The notes under the pieces: generated by a model
Database searches by the model: none
Seen by the model: only the letters and a program-made list of their open reading frames with translations
Told to the model about the DNA's origin: nothing
Translations under genes and position numbers: made by a program
NCBI GenBank assembly: GCA_963835465.1
Contig: CAWIFR010000005.1
Coordinates: 372,001 to 436,000 of the forward strand
From: Bog-756 sp963835465
GTDB lineage: Bacteria > Actinomycetota > Acidimicrobiia > Acidimicrobiales > RAAP-2
Direction: 5' to 3'
DNA length: 64,000 bases
In this document: one piece after another, positions 21,797 through 31,018 of the stretch
Position numbering within the stretch: position 1 is the stretch's first letter
How the letters are laid out: the number at the start of each line of letters is the position of its first letter

Positions 21797-21822
21797 TCCA
21801 AACCCGATCAGGGCTTTTGGAG
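21796..21822 (-). repeat. Hairpin between the DUF2017 gene and tRNA-Glu
   Basis: CTCCAAA at 21796-21802 and TTTGGAG at 21816-21822, with CCC and GGG inside, form a stable hairpin directly upstream of tRNA-Glu and downstream of the DUF2017 gene. No clear T run follows, so a terminator or processing role is only possible. Confidence 0.35.
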
Positions 21823-21896
21823 ATTAGCAGAGGGAGGCGAGTCCTCCTCCGGGCCACCCGGGCGACCACTGTTGCCCCGGTGATCAGAGGAACCCC

Positions 21897-22391
21897 TCAC
21901 AGCGGGCCGCCGGGCCGTCCCTCGTCGGGGAGCTCGGCCGCCAGCACGTCGATCATCAGGTACTGAAGCTGGCCCAACAGCTCGTAGAGGGCGTACTCGG
22001 GGGCGCTCGGGTCCTCCGGGTCGGGCATCTCCATGTCCTCGCTCACGTCCAGCCGGGTGCCGAGGACCAGTCGGAGCGAGCCGACGGCGGAGAGCCAGGC
22101 GTTGAGCTCGGGCTCGGTCAGGACGTCGGCCTGGGCGGTGGCGGCCATCAGGGCGAAGCACTCGCGGTGGTGGTTGATCAGGGCGGCATCGACCAGCTCC
22201 CGGTACTCGGACTCCCGCTTCTCGTTCTCCTTGCCGGCATAGGCGGGAGGGAAGAGGCGTCTGGTCATGGGCTCATCGGGGCTGAGGATGGGCGAGAGCT
22301 GCTCGGCCATGGTCACCAGCACGGCCCGCACGCTGGGATCGAGCTTGATGGCGTACCGGCCGTCCCGCCGCCGCCGGATGGGCGCACTCAC
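21897..22391 (-). CDS. DUF2017-family protein
   Basis: The protein of about 164 residues is of the actinobacterial DUF2017 type that commonly sits directly behind clpS. It reads IRRRRDGRYAIKLDPSVRAV at the start and later ELNAWLSAVGSLRLVLGTRL and YALYELLGQLQYLMIDVL. The GTG at 22391 overlaps the clpS stop (GTGA). The function is unknown; the fixed neighbourhood suggests a link to ClpS/ClpP proteolysis, which is inference. Confidence 0.75.
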   Translation of the reverse strand: MSAPIRRRRDGRYAIKLDPSVRAVLVTMAEQLSPILSPDEPMTRRLFPPAYAGKENEKRESEYRELVDAALINHHRECFALMAATAQADVLTEPELNAWLSAVGSLRLVLGTRLDVSEDMEMPDPEDPSAPEYALYELLGQLQYLMIDVLAAELPDEGRPGGPL

Positions 22392-22717
22392 GTAGAGGGT
22401 TCCATGGTGGCCCACAGCCCGTGTTCGTGGAGGCGGTAGACGTCCAGCTCGGCGCGCTCACGGGTTCCCGAGGAGACCACGGCCCGCCCCTTGTGGTGCA
22501 CGTCGAGCATCAACTTGGTGGCCTTCTCCTTGGAGTACCCGAACAGCTTCTGGAACACGAAGGTGACGAAGGACATCAGGTTGATGGGGTCGTTCCAGAC
22601 GATGACCAACCAGGGTCTGTCGGTGCCGAGGAGCTCCTCGAAGTCGGTGTCCTCCTCGATGGACGGCTCGACCTCCACCGGTGCCGACGATCCCCCCGCT
22701 CCCGTCGGTGGACTCAC
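22388..22717 (-). CDS. clpS: ATP-dependent Clp protease adaptor ClpS
   Basis: ClpS delivers N-degron substrates to the ClpAP or ClpCP protease. The 109-residue product has the core WLVIVWNDPINLMSFVTFVF, with the conserved N-D-P near the substrate pocket, and EKATKLMLDVHHKGRAVVSS, the Clp-contacting helix, followed by RAELDVYRLHEHGLWATME. The N-terminal 30 residues are a flexible acidic tail. The GTG start overlaps the stop of the heme A synthase gene. Confidence 0.92.
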   Translation of the reverse strand: MSPPTGAGGSSAPVEVEPSIEEDTDFEELLGTDRPWLVIVWNDPINLMSFVTFVFQKLFGYSKEKATKLMLDVHHKGRAVVSSGTRERAELDVYRLHEHGLWATMEPST

Positions 22718-23706
22718 ACCGGCTCCCGGGCCGCGTCGCGTTCCGCCGGCGGGGTGGTCAGACGCCCCGGGTCCGCCGGGCCGGCCGTCGCCTGCTCGGC
22801 AGGGCCGGCCGCGGGCCCGGGCCCGACCTCGGGCTGGTGGTCGGAGAGGCCGTGGTGGAACCAGAGGACGGTGGACCAGACGAGGGACGCCCCGAGGACG
22901 TGGACGCCTACCAGCACCGGGGGTAGGTGGGTGAAGAACTGGGTGTAGCCGATCGCCCCCTGGACGACCATCACGGCCAGGAGGATGCGGCCGGCGTCCT
23001 GGACGCGGGAGGGGGCGTCGGACCGCCAGAGGACCCAGAGGAGGGCCAGCAGCACCAGCACCGAGGCGATCACGATCTCCGCGTGGATGCGGGTCATGTC
23101 CTCGAGGCCGAGGGGGATCCGCTTGGCCCCCTTGCCCCCGGCGTGGGGACCGGTGCCGGTGGTGGCTGCACCGGCGGCCAGGGCCACCACGATCATGCCG
23201 ACCAGCACCCGGCCCAGCCAGAGGGCCCGGCGGGTCACGGCCAGCAGCCCGGGGCCGGCCCGGTGCCCGGCTCTCAACGTCAGCACCACCGCCACGGCCA
23301 ACAGGGCCATGCCCACCATGAAGTGGACCATGACCACATAGGCGTTGAGCTTCGAGTACACCACGAAGGCTCCGAGCACGGCCTCGCCGATCACGCCCAG
23401 GATCAGTCCGCCGGACAGCCAGCGCAGGTCGCGCCGGCCGGGGCGGCGCAGGATCGAGGCCACCGCCGTCACGGCACAGGCCACCACCAGGAGGAACACC
23501 ACCACCCGGTTGCCGAACTCCACGACCGGGTGGAGCCGGAGGACCGGGGTCAGGTGGTGTTGTGAGCAGGTGGGCCAGTCCGGACAGCCCAGCCCGGAGT
23601 CGGACAGGCGCACGGCAGCACCGGTGACCACGTTGAGGAGCACCGTGGCCAGGGTGATCCGGCACAGGAGCAGGAAGGGGCGAGGGCCGACACGCAGGGA
23701 GGACAC
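22714..23706 (-). CDS. ctaA: Heme A synthase (CtaA/Cox15)
   Basis: CtaA oxidises heme O to heme A for cytochrome oxidase. The 330-residue membrane protein has about eight hydrophobic segments. RLSDSGLGCPDWPTCSQHH carries the paired Cys of the extracellular loop, and the heme-ligand His residues appear in LHPVVEFGNRVVV, YVVMVHFMVGMALL, TRIHAEIVIASVLVL and LVGVHVLGASLVW. It diverges from ctaB, which performs the preceding step, with a 120-base shared promoter region. The C-terminal 45 residues are low-complexity and Pro/Ala-rich. Confidence 0.92.
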   Translation of the reverse strand: MSSLRVGPRPFLLLCRITLATVLLNVVTGAAVRLSDSGLGCPDWPTCSQHHLTPVLRLHPVVEFGNRVVVFLLVVACAVTAVASILRRPGRRDLRWLSGGLILGVIGEAVLGAFVVYSKLNAYVVMVHFMVGMALLAVAVVLTLRAGHRAGPGLLAVTRRALWLGRVLVGMIVVALAAGAATTGTGPHAGGKGAKRIPLGLEDMTRIHAEIVIASVLVLLALLWVLWRSDAPSRVQDAGRILLAVMVVQGAIGYTQFFTHLPPVLVGVHVLGASLVWSTVLWFHHGLSDHQPEVGPGPAAGPAEQATAGPADPGRLTTPPAERDAAREPV

Positions 23707-23826
23707 CGTCTCCGTATGGTACCGGCCCGGCCGGGGCCGGCGGGATCCCGGCCCGCTCGGCGGGACCCGGCCGGGGTGGTCGACTTGTCAATGTGTCCTG
23801 ACGACGTTGGCACTACAGTTTGGCGA

Positions 23827-24732
23827 ATGGCACTTCCCGCGGTGGCTCTGCCTCGCCGAATCTCGCTCGGGTCACGCATCGGCGCCTATGTGGCGCTGAC
23901 CAAGCCGCGCATCATCGAGCTGCTGCTCATCACCACGCTGCCCACCATGATCGTGGCGCAGCGGGGGCTCCCGCCGGTATGGCTGATGGCCGCCACGCTG
24001 CTCGGCGGGGCCCTGGCCGCCGGTGGGGCCAACGCCATCAACATGTTCATCGACCGTGACATCGACAAGCTGATGCACCGCACCAGCAAGCGACCACTGG
24101 TCACCGGAGCGGTCACCCCCCGCAACGCCCTGGTCTTCGCCGTCAGCCTCGAGGTACTGGCCTTCGTCGAACTGTGGGCCTGGGTGAATCTCCTCTCGGC
24201 CGTGCTCGCGGTGTCGGCCACCCTCTTCTACGTCTTCGTGTACACGCTGTGGTTGAAGCGGACCAGCACCCAGAACATCGTCATCGGGGGAGCAGCCGGC
24301 GCCGTCCCCGTGCTGGTGGGTTGGGCGGCGGTCACCGACAGCCTGTCGTGGACCCCGGTGGTGATGTTCGCCATCATCTTCGTGTGGACCCCGCCCCACT
24401 TCTGGGCGCTGGCCGTCAAGTACAAGGACGACTATCAGGCCGCCGACGTGCCCATGCTGCCCGCCGTGGCCACCTTCAAGCGCACGGCGCGGGAGATCCT
24501 GCTCTACAGCGTCATCCTCGTCGGCGTGTCCCTGCTGCTGGCCGCCGTGGGCCACCTCGGGGTGATCTACATCGTCTCGGCGTCGGTGCTCGGGGTGATC
24601 TTCGTGGCCATGGCCGGCCGGCTGTGGGCCCGCGCCACCCCCAAGGCGGCCATGCAGCTGTTCAGCTACTCGATCACCTACCTCACCCTCCTGTTCGTCC
24701 TCATGGCGGTCGACGTCTTCTCCAAGCACTGA
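23827..24732 (+). CDS. ctaB: Heme O synthase (protoheme IX farnesyltransferase)
   Basis: CtaB adds a farnesyl group to heme B. The 301-residue UbiA-family membrane protein shows the two Asp-rich motifs NMFIDRDIDKLMHRTSKRPL and YKDDYQAADVPMLPAV, plus VWTPPHFWALAV. ATG at 23827 starts MALPAVALPRRISLG; the open frame upstream lacks coding character. It has about nine hydrophobic segments. It is followed after two bases by a thioredoxin-like gene. Confidence 0.93.
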   Translation: MALPAVALPRRISLGSRIGAYVALTKPRIIELLLITTLPTMIVAQRGLPPVWLMAATLLGGALAAGGANAINMFIDRDIDKLMHRTSKRPLVTGAVTPRNALVFAVSLEVLAFVELWAWVNLLSAVLAVSATLFYVFVYTLWLKRTSTQNIVIGGAAGAVPVLVGWAAVTDSLSWTPVVMFAIIFVWTPPHFWALAVKYKDDYQAADVPMLPAVATFKRTAREILLYSVILVGVSLLLAAVGHLGVIYIVSASVLGVIFVAMAGRLWARATPKAAMQLFSYSITYLTLLFVLMAVDVFSKH

Positions 24733-24734
24733 GC

Positions 24735-25442
24735 GTGTCCGTGTCCGGGACCGACACCGAGGCCGCAGCGGGCCTGCCGACCGGGTCGGGCGCCATGGGC
24801 ACGACCATGCCGGTCGACGGGAGCGGACCGCCGGCCGATCCGACGGCTCCGTCCGCCGAGGCCGTGCCGCCCCCTCGGCGTCCCCACCGGCTGCGGGCGC
24901 TGCTGATCGGGTGTGTGATCGCCGCCGCGCTGGGCGTGTTCCTCTTCATCGGCCTCGGCTCGTCGTCGGGCTCGGGGCCGTCGGGCCCGGTGGTGGGCAT
25001 CGGGAGCCAGGCCCCGAACTTCTCGCTGCCGTCCCTCACCGGGGGCACCCCGGTCAGCCTCGACTCCCTGGGCAAGGGCTCGCATCACCCTGTGGTCCTC
25101 AACTTCTTCGCCTCGTGGTGCACGCCCTGCCAGAAGGAGACCCCCCTGCTGGCCCAGACGGCGGCGGCCCAGCAGGCCAAGGGCTCGACGGTGCGGTTCG
25201 TCGGCGTCGACGTCAACGACCTGCCCGCCGATGCCCTGCCCTTCGTCCAGAAGGCCGGCATCACCTACCCGGTCGGGGTGGACAAGTCCTTCGACGTCAC
25301 CAGCGGCAAGTACGCCCTCTACGGCCTGCCCCAGACCTTCTTCATCGACGCCGAGGGCCGCGTGGTGGGGCACATCCAGGGGGCGGTCACCCAGGCCGAG
25401 CTCAACCAGTGGATGCACAAGCTGGGCGGGTCCTCGGCCTGA
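24735..25442 (+). CDS. Membrane-anchored TlpA-like thiol-disulfide protein
   Basis: The 235-residue protein has a Pro-rich cytoplasmic N-terminus, one membrane segment at about 55-75 (ALLIGCVIAAALGVFLFIGL), then an extracytoplasmic thioredoxin fold with the active site FFASWCTPCQKETPLL and the cis-Pro segment YGLPQTFFIDAEGRVV. Such proteins reduce or deliver disulfides for cytochrome maturation. GTG at 24735 lies two bases after the ctaB stop, so a role in cytochrome c or oxidase assembly is likely. Confidence 0.85.
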   Translation: MSVSGTDTEAAAGLPTGSGAMGTTMPVDGSGPPADPTAPSAEAVPPPRRPHRLRALLIGCVIAAALGVFLFIGLGSSSGSGPSGPVVGIGSQAPNFSLPSLTGGTPVSLDSLGKGSHHPVVLNFFASWCTPCQKETPLLAQTAAAQQAKGSTVRFVGVDVNDLPADALPFVQKAGITYPVGVDKSFDVTSGKYALYGLPQTFFIDAEGRVVGHIQGAVTQAELNQWMHKLGGSSA

Positions 25443-25501
25443 GCGGGTCGCCGCCTCCCCCGTCGGGGACCGCCCCGGCCCGACATCGGTTCGTCACCGC
25501 C

Positions 25502-26242
25502 TCACTCCCAGCGGAAGGTGAGGCCGGCCACCACGGGGGCGGCCACCGCCCAGACCACCAGCACGACCCAGTCTCGGGCGGTCACCGGGGTTCCGTGGCC
25601 GAGGGCGCCGTGCAGGGCGTCGGACAGCGCGGAGGCCGGCAGCACCTTGGAGATGTCGGCCAGCCAGGTGGGGAGCTTGCCCAGGGGGATGAGCATCCCA
25701 CCCAGCAGCAGCAGGACGACGAAGAGTCCGTTGACCACAGCCAGGTTGACCAACGGCTTCAACGTGCCGGCCAGGATCAGGCCGATGCCCCCGAAGGCGA
25801 CGGTGCCGAGCACCATGGCGCCCACCGCCGCACCGACCAGGGCCCCGGCCCCGCCCGGTCCCCCCGGATTCCAACCCAGGGCGTACCCCACCCCGACCAG
25901 CACGGCGGCCTGGAGGAGCTCCACGGCGATGATGGCGATGATCTTGGCCCCGAGCAGGCGGGGCCGGCCGAGGGGGGTGGTGCCCAACCGCTTCAGCACG
26001 CCGTAGCCGCGCTCGAACCCGGTGCCGATCCCGAGGGCGGTCATGGCTGTCGACATGATGGCCAGGGCCAGGATCCCGGGCACGAGGAAGTCCACGGGTT
26101 GCTTGGTCCCGGTGGGCAGCACGTGCACCGCCGAGAAGAACAGCAGGAAGACCACCGGGATGCCCAGGGTCAAAAAGAGGGTCTCCCCGTTGGTGAAGAG
26201 CATGGTGATCTCGGCCCGCAGCTGGGCGGTGAGCGGCCTCAC
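25502..26242 (-). CDS. ABC-2 type exporter permease
   Basis: The 246-residue product has six predicted membrane segments, with FTNGETLFLTLGIPVVFLLF first, then VPGILALAIMSTAMTALGIG, and FVVLLLLGGMLIPLGKLPTW with the typical ABC-2 pattern. RGYGVLKRLGTTPLGRPRLL is the conserved cytoplasmic loop. It is translationally coupled to the ATPase gene upstream by a four-base overlap. Substrates of such small drug or lipid exporters are unknown here. Confidence 0.87.
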   Translation of the reverse strand: MRPLTAQLRAEITMLFTNGETLFLTLGIPVVFLLFFSAVHVLPTGTKQPVDFLVPGILALAIMSTAMTALGIGTGFERGYGVLKRLGTTPLGRPRLLGAKIIAIIAVELLQAAVLVGVGYALGWNPGGPGGAGALVGAAVGAMVLGTVAFGGIGLILAGTLKPLVNLAVVNGLFVVLLLLGGMLIPLGKLPTWLADISKVLPASALSDALHGALGHGTPVTARDWVVLVVWAVAAPVVAGLTFRWE

Positions 26243-27351
26243 CGGCCGCCGCCCCGGTCGCTCCGCCGGGACCGCTCCCGGGCGCGCCGGCCTCCCCGTC
26301 GACCCGCGGCCCCGTCCTCTCCGCCCGCCGGCGGCGTCGGCTCGGCCTCCCCGCGCGCCCCGGTGATGGAGAGGTAGGCCTCCTCCAGGGACTGGCCGGT
26401 CCGGAGGTCGCCGAGGGACAGGTCCCGTTGCGCGAGCCAGGAGGCCAGCGTCGCCACCACGAGAGGACTGGAGGCGTCGCCAGGGGGGAGGAGTCGGTAG
26501 GAGCCCGGTTGCTCCTCGGTGACCGTGGCGGCGCCACCGGCCGAACCGCCGGCGAGGCCGGCGGGGACGGCCCGGGTGAGCTCGGCCGCCAGTCCGGCCG
26601 TGTCGATGCCCGGCCGGGTGGAGAAGCGGATCGACCCGTCCGCCGTGCCCGAGGCGAGCTCGGCCGGGGAGCCCTCGGCCAGGATGCGGCCCCGGTCGAT
26701 GATGACCACGTGGTCGGCCAGTCGTTCGGCCTCGGCCAGCTCGTGGGTGGTCAGGATCACGCAGATCCCCTTCTCCCGCTGGGCGGCGATGATGTCCCGC
26801 ACCACCAGCCGGCCCTCGGGGTCCACCCCGGCGGTCGGCTCGTCGAGGAAGAGCACCTGGGGCTTTCCCACCAGCGCCAGCGCCAGCGCCAGGCGCTGCT
26901 GCTCACCGCCGGACAGACGACGCCAGGGCGTGCGCCGGACGCCGGACAGGCCCACCAGGTCGAGGAGGGCCCCGGGGTCCTCGGCGTCGTCGTAGTAGTG
27001 CGCGAACAGGTCGAGGACCTGGCCTGGACCCAGCATGGGATAGACGCCGCCCTTCTGCAGCATCACCCCGATGCGGGGAACCAGGGCGGCGTGGTCGTGG
27101 ACGGGATCGAGGCCGAGCACGCGCACCGAGCCGGACGCCACCGGGCGGTAGCCCTCGAGGGCCTCCACCGTGCTGGTCTTGCCCGCCCCGTTGGGGCCGA
27201 GGAGGGCCACCACCTGTCCGGCCCGGCCGAGGAAGGAGAGGCGGTCGACGGCCAGGGTGTCGCCGTAGCGGATGACCACCCCGTCGCACACCACCGAGGC
27301 GGAGGCGGGCCCGGCCGATGGCCCACCGTTCTGATCATTGGCGTCGTCCAC
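26239..27351 (-). CDS. ABC transporter ATP-binding protein
   Basis: The 370-residue ATPase has Walker A LLGPNGAGKTSTVEAL near residue 52, the signature LSGGEQQRLALALAL, Walker B VLFLDEPTAGVDPEG and the switch His in ILTTHELAEAERL. The C-terminal 150 residues form the DrrA-like extension and end in a very Arg/Gly-rich tail. Together with the permease it forms a two-gene exporter. It diverges from serS, 29 bases away. Confidence 0.9.
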   Translation of the reverse strand: MDDANDQNGGPSAGPASASVVCDGVVIRYGDTLAVDRLSFLGRAGQVVALLGPNGAGKTSTVEALEGYRPVASGSVRVLGLDPVHDHAALVPRIGVMLQKGGVYPMLGPGQVLDLFAHYYDDAEDPGALLDLVGLSGVRRTPWRRLSGGEQQRLALALALVGKPQVLFLDEPTAGVDPEGRLVVRDIIAAQREKGICVILTTHELAEAERLADHVVIIDRGRILAEGSPAELASGTADGSIRFSTRPGIDTAGLAAELTRAVPAGLAGGSAGGAATVTEEQPGSYRLLPPGDASSPLVVATLASWLAQRDLSLGDLRTGQSLEEAYLSITGARGEAEPTPPAGGEDGAAGRRGGRRARERSRRSDRGGGR

Positions 27352-27379
27352 GGGTGGTCACGCTACCGTTGTGCCCGTC

Positions 27380-28666
27380 ATGATCGATATCCGGCTCGTA
27401 CGAGACGACCTCGCCTCGGTGAAGGCCGCCCTCGGTCGCCGGGGGGTGGATCCGTCCGAGCTCGATCGACTGGTCGACTTGGACCAGCAGGCGCGGGCCG
27501 CCATCGGCCACCGCGACGGCTACCGGGCCGAGGTGAGGGCCCTCTCCAAGCAGGTGGGACAGGCCCGCAAGGCCGGCAACACCGTGCTGGCCGACCAGCT
27601 GGCCGACCGGAGCCGTCAACTCGGTGACGAGGAGCGGGCCCTCAACGCCGTGGCCGAGGCGGCCCAGCACGAGGTGCGCCAGTGCCTCCTCTACCTGCCG
27701 AACCTGCCGGCGGCCGACGCCCCCGACGGTGCCGGGCCCGAGGACAACGTGGAGGTCCGGGCCTGGCCGGCGACCGATGCCCACTACGGCGAGGCCCAGC
27801 GGGTGCCCCACTGGGAGATCGGCGCCGAGCTGGGCCTGTTGGACATGGAGCGGGGAGCCAAGCTGTCCGGCTCGATGTTCCCTCTCTACCGGGGCTTCGG
27901 GGCCCGGCTCCTACGTGCCCTGTCCGCCTTCGCCCTCGACAGCCATGCCGACGCCTTCGAGGAGGTCCGCCCACCCACGATGGTCCTGACCGAGACCATG
28001 GTCTCGACCGGCCACCTGCCCAAGTTCGAGGAGGAGGCCTACCACCTTGAGCGGGACGACCTGTGGGCCATCCCGACCGCCGAGGTGCCGCTCACCTCGA
28101 TGTGGCGCGGGGACATCCTCGAGGAGTCGGCCCTCCCCCTCCGGCTCACCGCCGCCACGGCCTGCTTCCGGCGGGAGGCCGGTGCGGCCGGCCGGGACAC
28201 CCGGGGGCTGCTGCGGGTCCACGAGTTCGACAAGGTCGAGCTGTTCGCCTACACCACTCCCGAGCAGGCCCCGGCCCAGTTGGACGACATCGTGGCCCGG
28301 GCCGAGCGGATGCTGCAGGATCTCGGGCTCCGCTACCGGGTGCTCGACCTGTGCGCCGGGGACATGGGCAACTCCGCCGCCCGCACGTTCGACCTCGAGG
28401 TGTACTCGCCGGGTGTCGACCTGTGGCTGGAGGTGTCCTCGGTCAGCTGGTGCAGCGACTACCAGGCCCGGAGGGCCAACATCCGCTACCGGCCCCAGGG
28501 CGGTGGGGGGCCGGTGCTGGTGCACACGCTCAACGGGTCGGCCCTGGCCTGGGCCCGGATCTGGGCCGCCCTGGTGGAGACCGGCCGCCAGGACGACGGA
28601 TCGGTGGTCCTTCCCGGGGTGCTCGCCCCGTACCTCCGGGGCCAGACGGTCATCCCCGCCCCCTAG
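27380..28666 (+). CDS. serS: Seryl-tRNA synthetase
   Basis: SerS charges tRNA-Ser. The 428-residue protein has the N-terminal coiled-coil arm (about residues 25-110, from RLVDLDQQARAAIGHRDGYR) and a class II catalytic core: motif 2 ACFRREAGAAGRDTRGLLR followed by VHEFDKVELF, the Ser-binding WAIPTAEVPLTSMW, and motif 3 LNGSALAWARIWAALVETGR. ATG at 27380 begins MIDIRLVRDDLASVKAAL, the normal start. No frameshift is seen. Confidence 0.95.
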   Translation: MIDIRLVRDDLASVKAALGRRGVDPSELDRLVDLDQQARAAIGHRDGYRAEVRALSKQVGQARKAGNTVLADQLADRSRQLGDEERALNAVAEAAQHEVRQCLLYLPNLPAADAPDGAGPEDNVEVRAWPATDAHYGEAQRVPHWEIGAELGLLDMERGAKLSGSMFPLYRGFGARLLRALSAFALDSHADAFEEVRPPTMVLTETMVSTGHLPKFEEEAYHLERDDLWAIPTAEVPLTSMWRGDILEESALPLRLTAATACFRREAGAAGRDTRGLLRVHEFDKVELFAYTTPEQAPAQLDDIVARAERMLQDLGLRYRVLDLCAGDMGNSAARTFDLEVYSPGVDLWLEVSSVSWCSDYQARRANIRYRPQGGGGPVLVHTLNGSALAWARIWAALVETGRQDDGSVVLPGVLAPYLRGQTVIPAP

Positions 28667-28693
28667 GGCCGGCACTCGGACCGGTGCGGTGGG

Positions 28694-29581
28694 TCAGGTA
28701 GCGGTCGGGTCGGTACGGGGGGCGTCGAACCGGTAGCCCACCCCGCGGATGGTGGTGATCAGCTTGGGGGAGGAGGGATCCTCCTCCACATGGGTCCGCA
28801 GCCGTTTGATGTGCACGTCGAGGGTCTTGGTGTCGCCGAAGTAGTCGGAGCCCCACACCCGGTCGATGAGCACGTCCCGGGTGAGCAGCCGGCCGGCGTT
28901 CTCCATCAGCAGGGAGAGCAGCTCGAACTCCTTGCGGCGGAGGTGCACGTCCTCGCCGCGTATGAAGACCAGGTGCCGGTCGGGATCGATCTGGATGCCG
29001 CCCGCCTCGAGCACGGCGCTCCCGGGCCGCCGGTCGGTCGCCCTCCGGTTCGAATCGCCCGAGGCGGTGTCCCCGGCGTCGGACCCCCGGTTCGAGTCGG
29101 CCACCGGCGTGCGCCGCAGCACGGCCCGCATCCGGGCCACCAGCTCCCGCAGCCGATAGGGCTTGGCCACGTAGTCATCGGCGCCGACCTCCAGCCCCAC
29201 TACGGTGTCGATCTCGGTGCCCTTGGCCGTCACCATGATGATGGGCACCGACGACTGGGCCCGGATCGACCGGCACACGTCGATACCAGAGAGGCGGGGC
29301 AGCATCAGGTCCAGCAGCACGAGGTCGGGCTCGTCCTCGTTGAACAGTCGTAGGGCTTCGTTCCCGTCCCGGGCCACGGTGATGTCGAATCCTTCCCGGG
29401 TCAACCCGATGACCAGTGCGTCGACGAAGGACTCGTCGTCCTCGGCCAGGAGGACCTTGGTCTGGGCCTGCTCGTCCGTCGTGGCGTCGGCCTTGTCCGT
29501 CGGCGCCCCCTTGTGGGACGGGGCGCCCTTGTCGGCGGAGCCCTGCTCGGCGTTGCCGCTGCGATCGGCCTTGGCGCTCAC
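28694..29581 (-). CDS. OmpR/PhoB-family response regulator (RegX3-like)
   Basis: The receiver domain lies at about 42-155: VLLAEDDESF with the acidic pocket, the phospho-acceptor Asp in DLVLLDLMLPRLSG and the Lys in GADDYVAKPYRLREL. The winged-helix DNA-binding domain lies at about 195-288 (LRRKEFELLSLLMENAGRLL, RVWGSDYFGDTKTLDVHI, ITTIRGVGYRF). Unusual parts are a 40-residue Lys/Asp/Ser-rich N-terminal extension and a roughly 30-residue polar linker between the domains. The start overlaps the kinase stop by four bases. The likely signal, by SenX3-RegX3 analogy, is phosphate, but this is inference. Confidence 0.88.
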   Translation of the reverse strand: MSAKADRSGNAEQGSADKGAPSHKGAPTDKADATTDEQAQTKVLLAEDDESFVDALVIGLTREGFDITVARDGNEALRLFNEDEPDLVLLDLMLPRLSGIDVCRSIRAQSSVPIIMVTAKGTEIDTVVGLEVGADDYVAKPYRLRELVARMRAVLRRTPVADSNRGSDAGDTASGDSNRRATDRRPGSAVLEAGGIQIDPDRHLVFIRGEDVHLRRKEFELLSLLMENAGRLLTRDVLIDRVWGSDYFGDTKTLDVHIKRLRTHVEEDPSSPKLITTIRGVGYRFDAPRTDPTAT

Positions 29582-30816
29582 GCTGCGTACTCCGGGGGAC
29601 TGGGCAGGATGAGTGTGAAGGTGGAGCCCTCTCCCTCCCGCGAGTCGACCTCGACCCGACCCTGGTGGTTGCTGGCCACGTGGCGCACGATGGAGAGCCC
29701 GAGCCCGGTGCCGCCCGAGTCGCGGCTGCGGCCGTGGTCGACCCGGTAGAACCGCTCGAAGATGCGATCCAGGTCGCGGGCCGGGATGCCCACCCCGGAG
29801 TCGGTCACCGAGAGCTGCACCTCGCCGTTGGCCCGTCGACCCGAGACCTTCACCACGGCGTCCTCGTAGGAGAAGGTGACGGCGTTCTCGAGCAGGCTGT
29901 GCATGGCCGACACCAGTTGGCGTCGGTCGCCGAGGACGTGCACCGGAGGGCTTGGCTCATTGAGCTCGATGGTAATGCGTCGTTGCTCGGCCGCCGAGCG
30001 GACGCGCTCGACCGCCTCGGCCATGACCAGATTGATCTCGATGGGCTCCCGGGGCGGTGCCTCCTCCGACTCGATCCGGCTGAGGTCGAGCAGATCGTCG
30101 ATGATCCGGCTGACCCGGAAGGCCTCGGTGTGGATGCGCGAGGCCAGCCGCTGCGCCACCTCGGGGTCGGGTTCGACGGTGAGGGTCTCGGCCAGCAGGC
30201 CGAGGGCGCCGATGGGGGTCTTCAGCTCGTGGCTCACGTTGGCCACGAAGTCGCGGCGGACCTCCTCCAGGCGGCGCCGGTCGGACACGTCCTCGATGAT
30301 GGCGATGACGCCCAGGGGGCGACGCCCGTCGTCGATGAGCCGGGTCCGCACGGTCAGGGTCTGACGGGGCGGCCCGTAGAGGTCGAGGGTCCGCTCGGCC
30401 GAGCCGTCGGTCCAGGCGTTCTCGAGCAGCTCGGTCACGGCCTGGGCGGCCAGGGCGTCACCATGGCGGTTGTTCATCAGGCCGGTGGCCCGGGCGTTCT
30501 GGAAGGCGATGTCCCCGTTCTCGTCGCACACGATGACCCCCTGAGGGAGCGTGTCGAGGGCCCGCCGGAGCCGGATGGCATCCGAGCTGGACTCGGTCAC
30601 CGCCTCGGCCGCCTCGCCGGTCACCTTCTCCAGGTGGCCGAGGATGGGCTCGATGCCCCCTTCGTCGGGGGGCTCGACCCCGAGCCGGTTGGACAGGGCG
30701 ACGAGGCGCTGCTGCAGGGAGCGCCGGCCTGCCCGCCGCCCCAGCCGGGCCGCGATGATCACCGCCAGGACGGCCACGACGCCGAGGACGATGTAGCCGA
30801 TCACGTACGCCTTCAC
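29578..30816 (-). CDS. Sensor histidine kinase (SenX3-like)
   Basis: The 412-residue kinase has one N-terminal membrane segment (YVIGYIVLGVVAVLAVIIAA), a cytoplasmic PAS-like domain at about 85-175 (LDTLPQGVIVCDENGDIAFQ), HisKA with the H box RRDFVANVSHELKTPIGALG, and HATPase_c with N box LLENAVTFSYEDAVVK, G1 VTDSGVGIPARDLDRIFERF and G2 SGGTGLGLSIVRHVASNHQG. The single membrane segment and PAS layout match actinobacterial SenX3. It starts with GTG and lies first in a two-gene operon with the regulator. Confidence 0.9.
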   Translation of the reverse strand: MKAYVIGYIVLGVVAVLAVIIAARLGRRAGRRSLQQRLVALSNRLGVEPPDEGGIEPILGHLEKVTGEAAEAVTESSSDAIRLRRALDTLPQGVIVCDENGDIAFQNARATGLMNNRHGDALAAQAVTELLENAWTDGSAERTLDLYGPPRQTLTVRTRLIDDGRRPLGVIAIIEDVSDRRRLEEVRRDFVANVSHELKTPIGALGLLAETLTVEPDPEVAQRLASRIHTEAFRVSRIIDDLLDLSRIESEEAPPREPIEINLVMAEAVERVRSAAEQRRITIELNEPSPPVHVLGDRRQLVSAMHSLLENAVTFSYEDAVVKVSGRRANGEVQLSVTDSGVGIPARDLDRIFERFYRVDHGRSRDSGGTGLGLSIVRHVASNHQGRVEVDSREGEGSTFTLILPSPPEYAA

Positions 30817-31018
30817 TGCCTAAGCATGGCAGGCCGCCGCCCTGGGGGTGGCCATGCGTCCGAAGCGCCGTGGCAGTAATGAAATACCATAGGAGAGAAA
30901 GAAAGGCAGTCGAAGTTCGAATCCGACGGGGTGCCCCAGCTGTAATCGGCAACCTCGGTTCGCTCCGATGGGGATCCAACTGCCTACACTCCGCCGTTAG
31001 CCGGGAGAAGAGGACTTA
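30817..31018. other. AT-richer intergenic region upstream of the histidine kinase
   Basis: This stretch is clearly less GC-rich than its surroundings, with an A/G-rich patch at 30886-30905 and a tRNA T-arm-like sequence near 30908-30930. It should contain the promoter of the kinase operon. No gene was recognised. Confidence 0.35.

Noticed and set aside
30900..30940. A tRNA-like T-arm (GTTCGAATC within a weak GTCG/CGAC stem).
   Set aside because: No acceptor, anticodon or D-arm can be found around it; at most it is a fragment.
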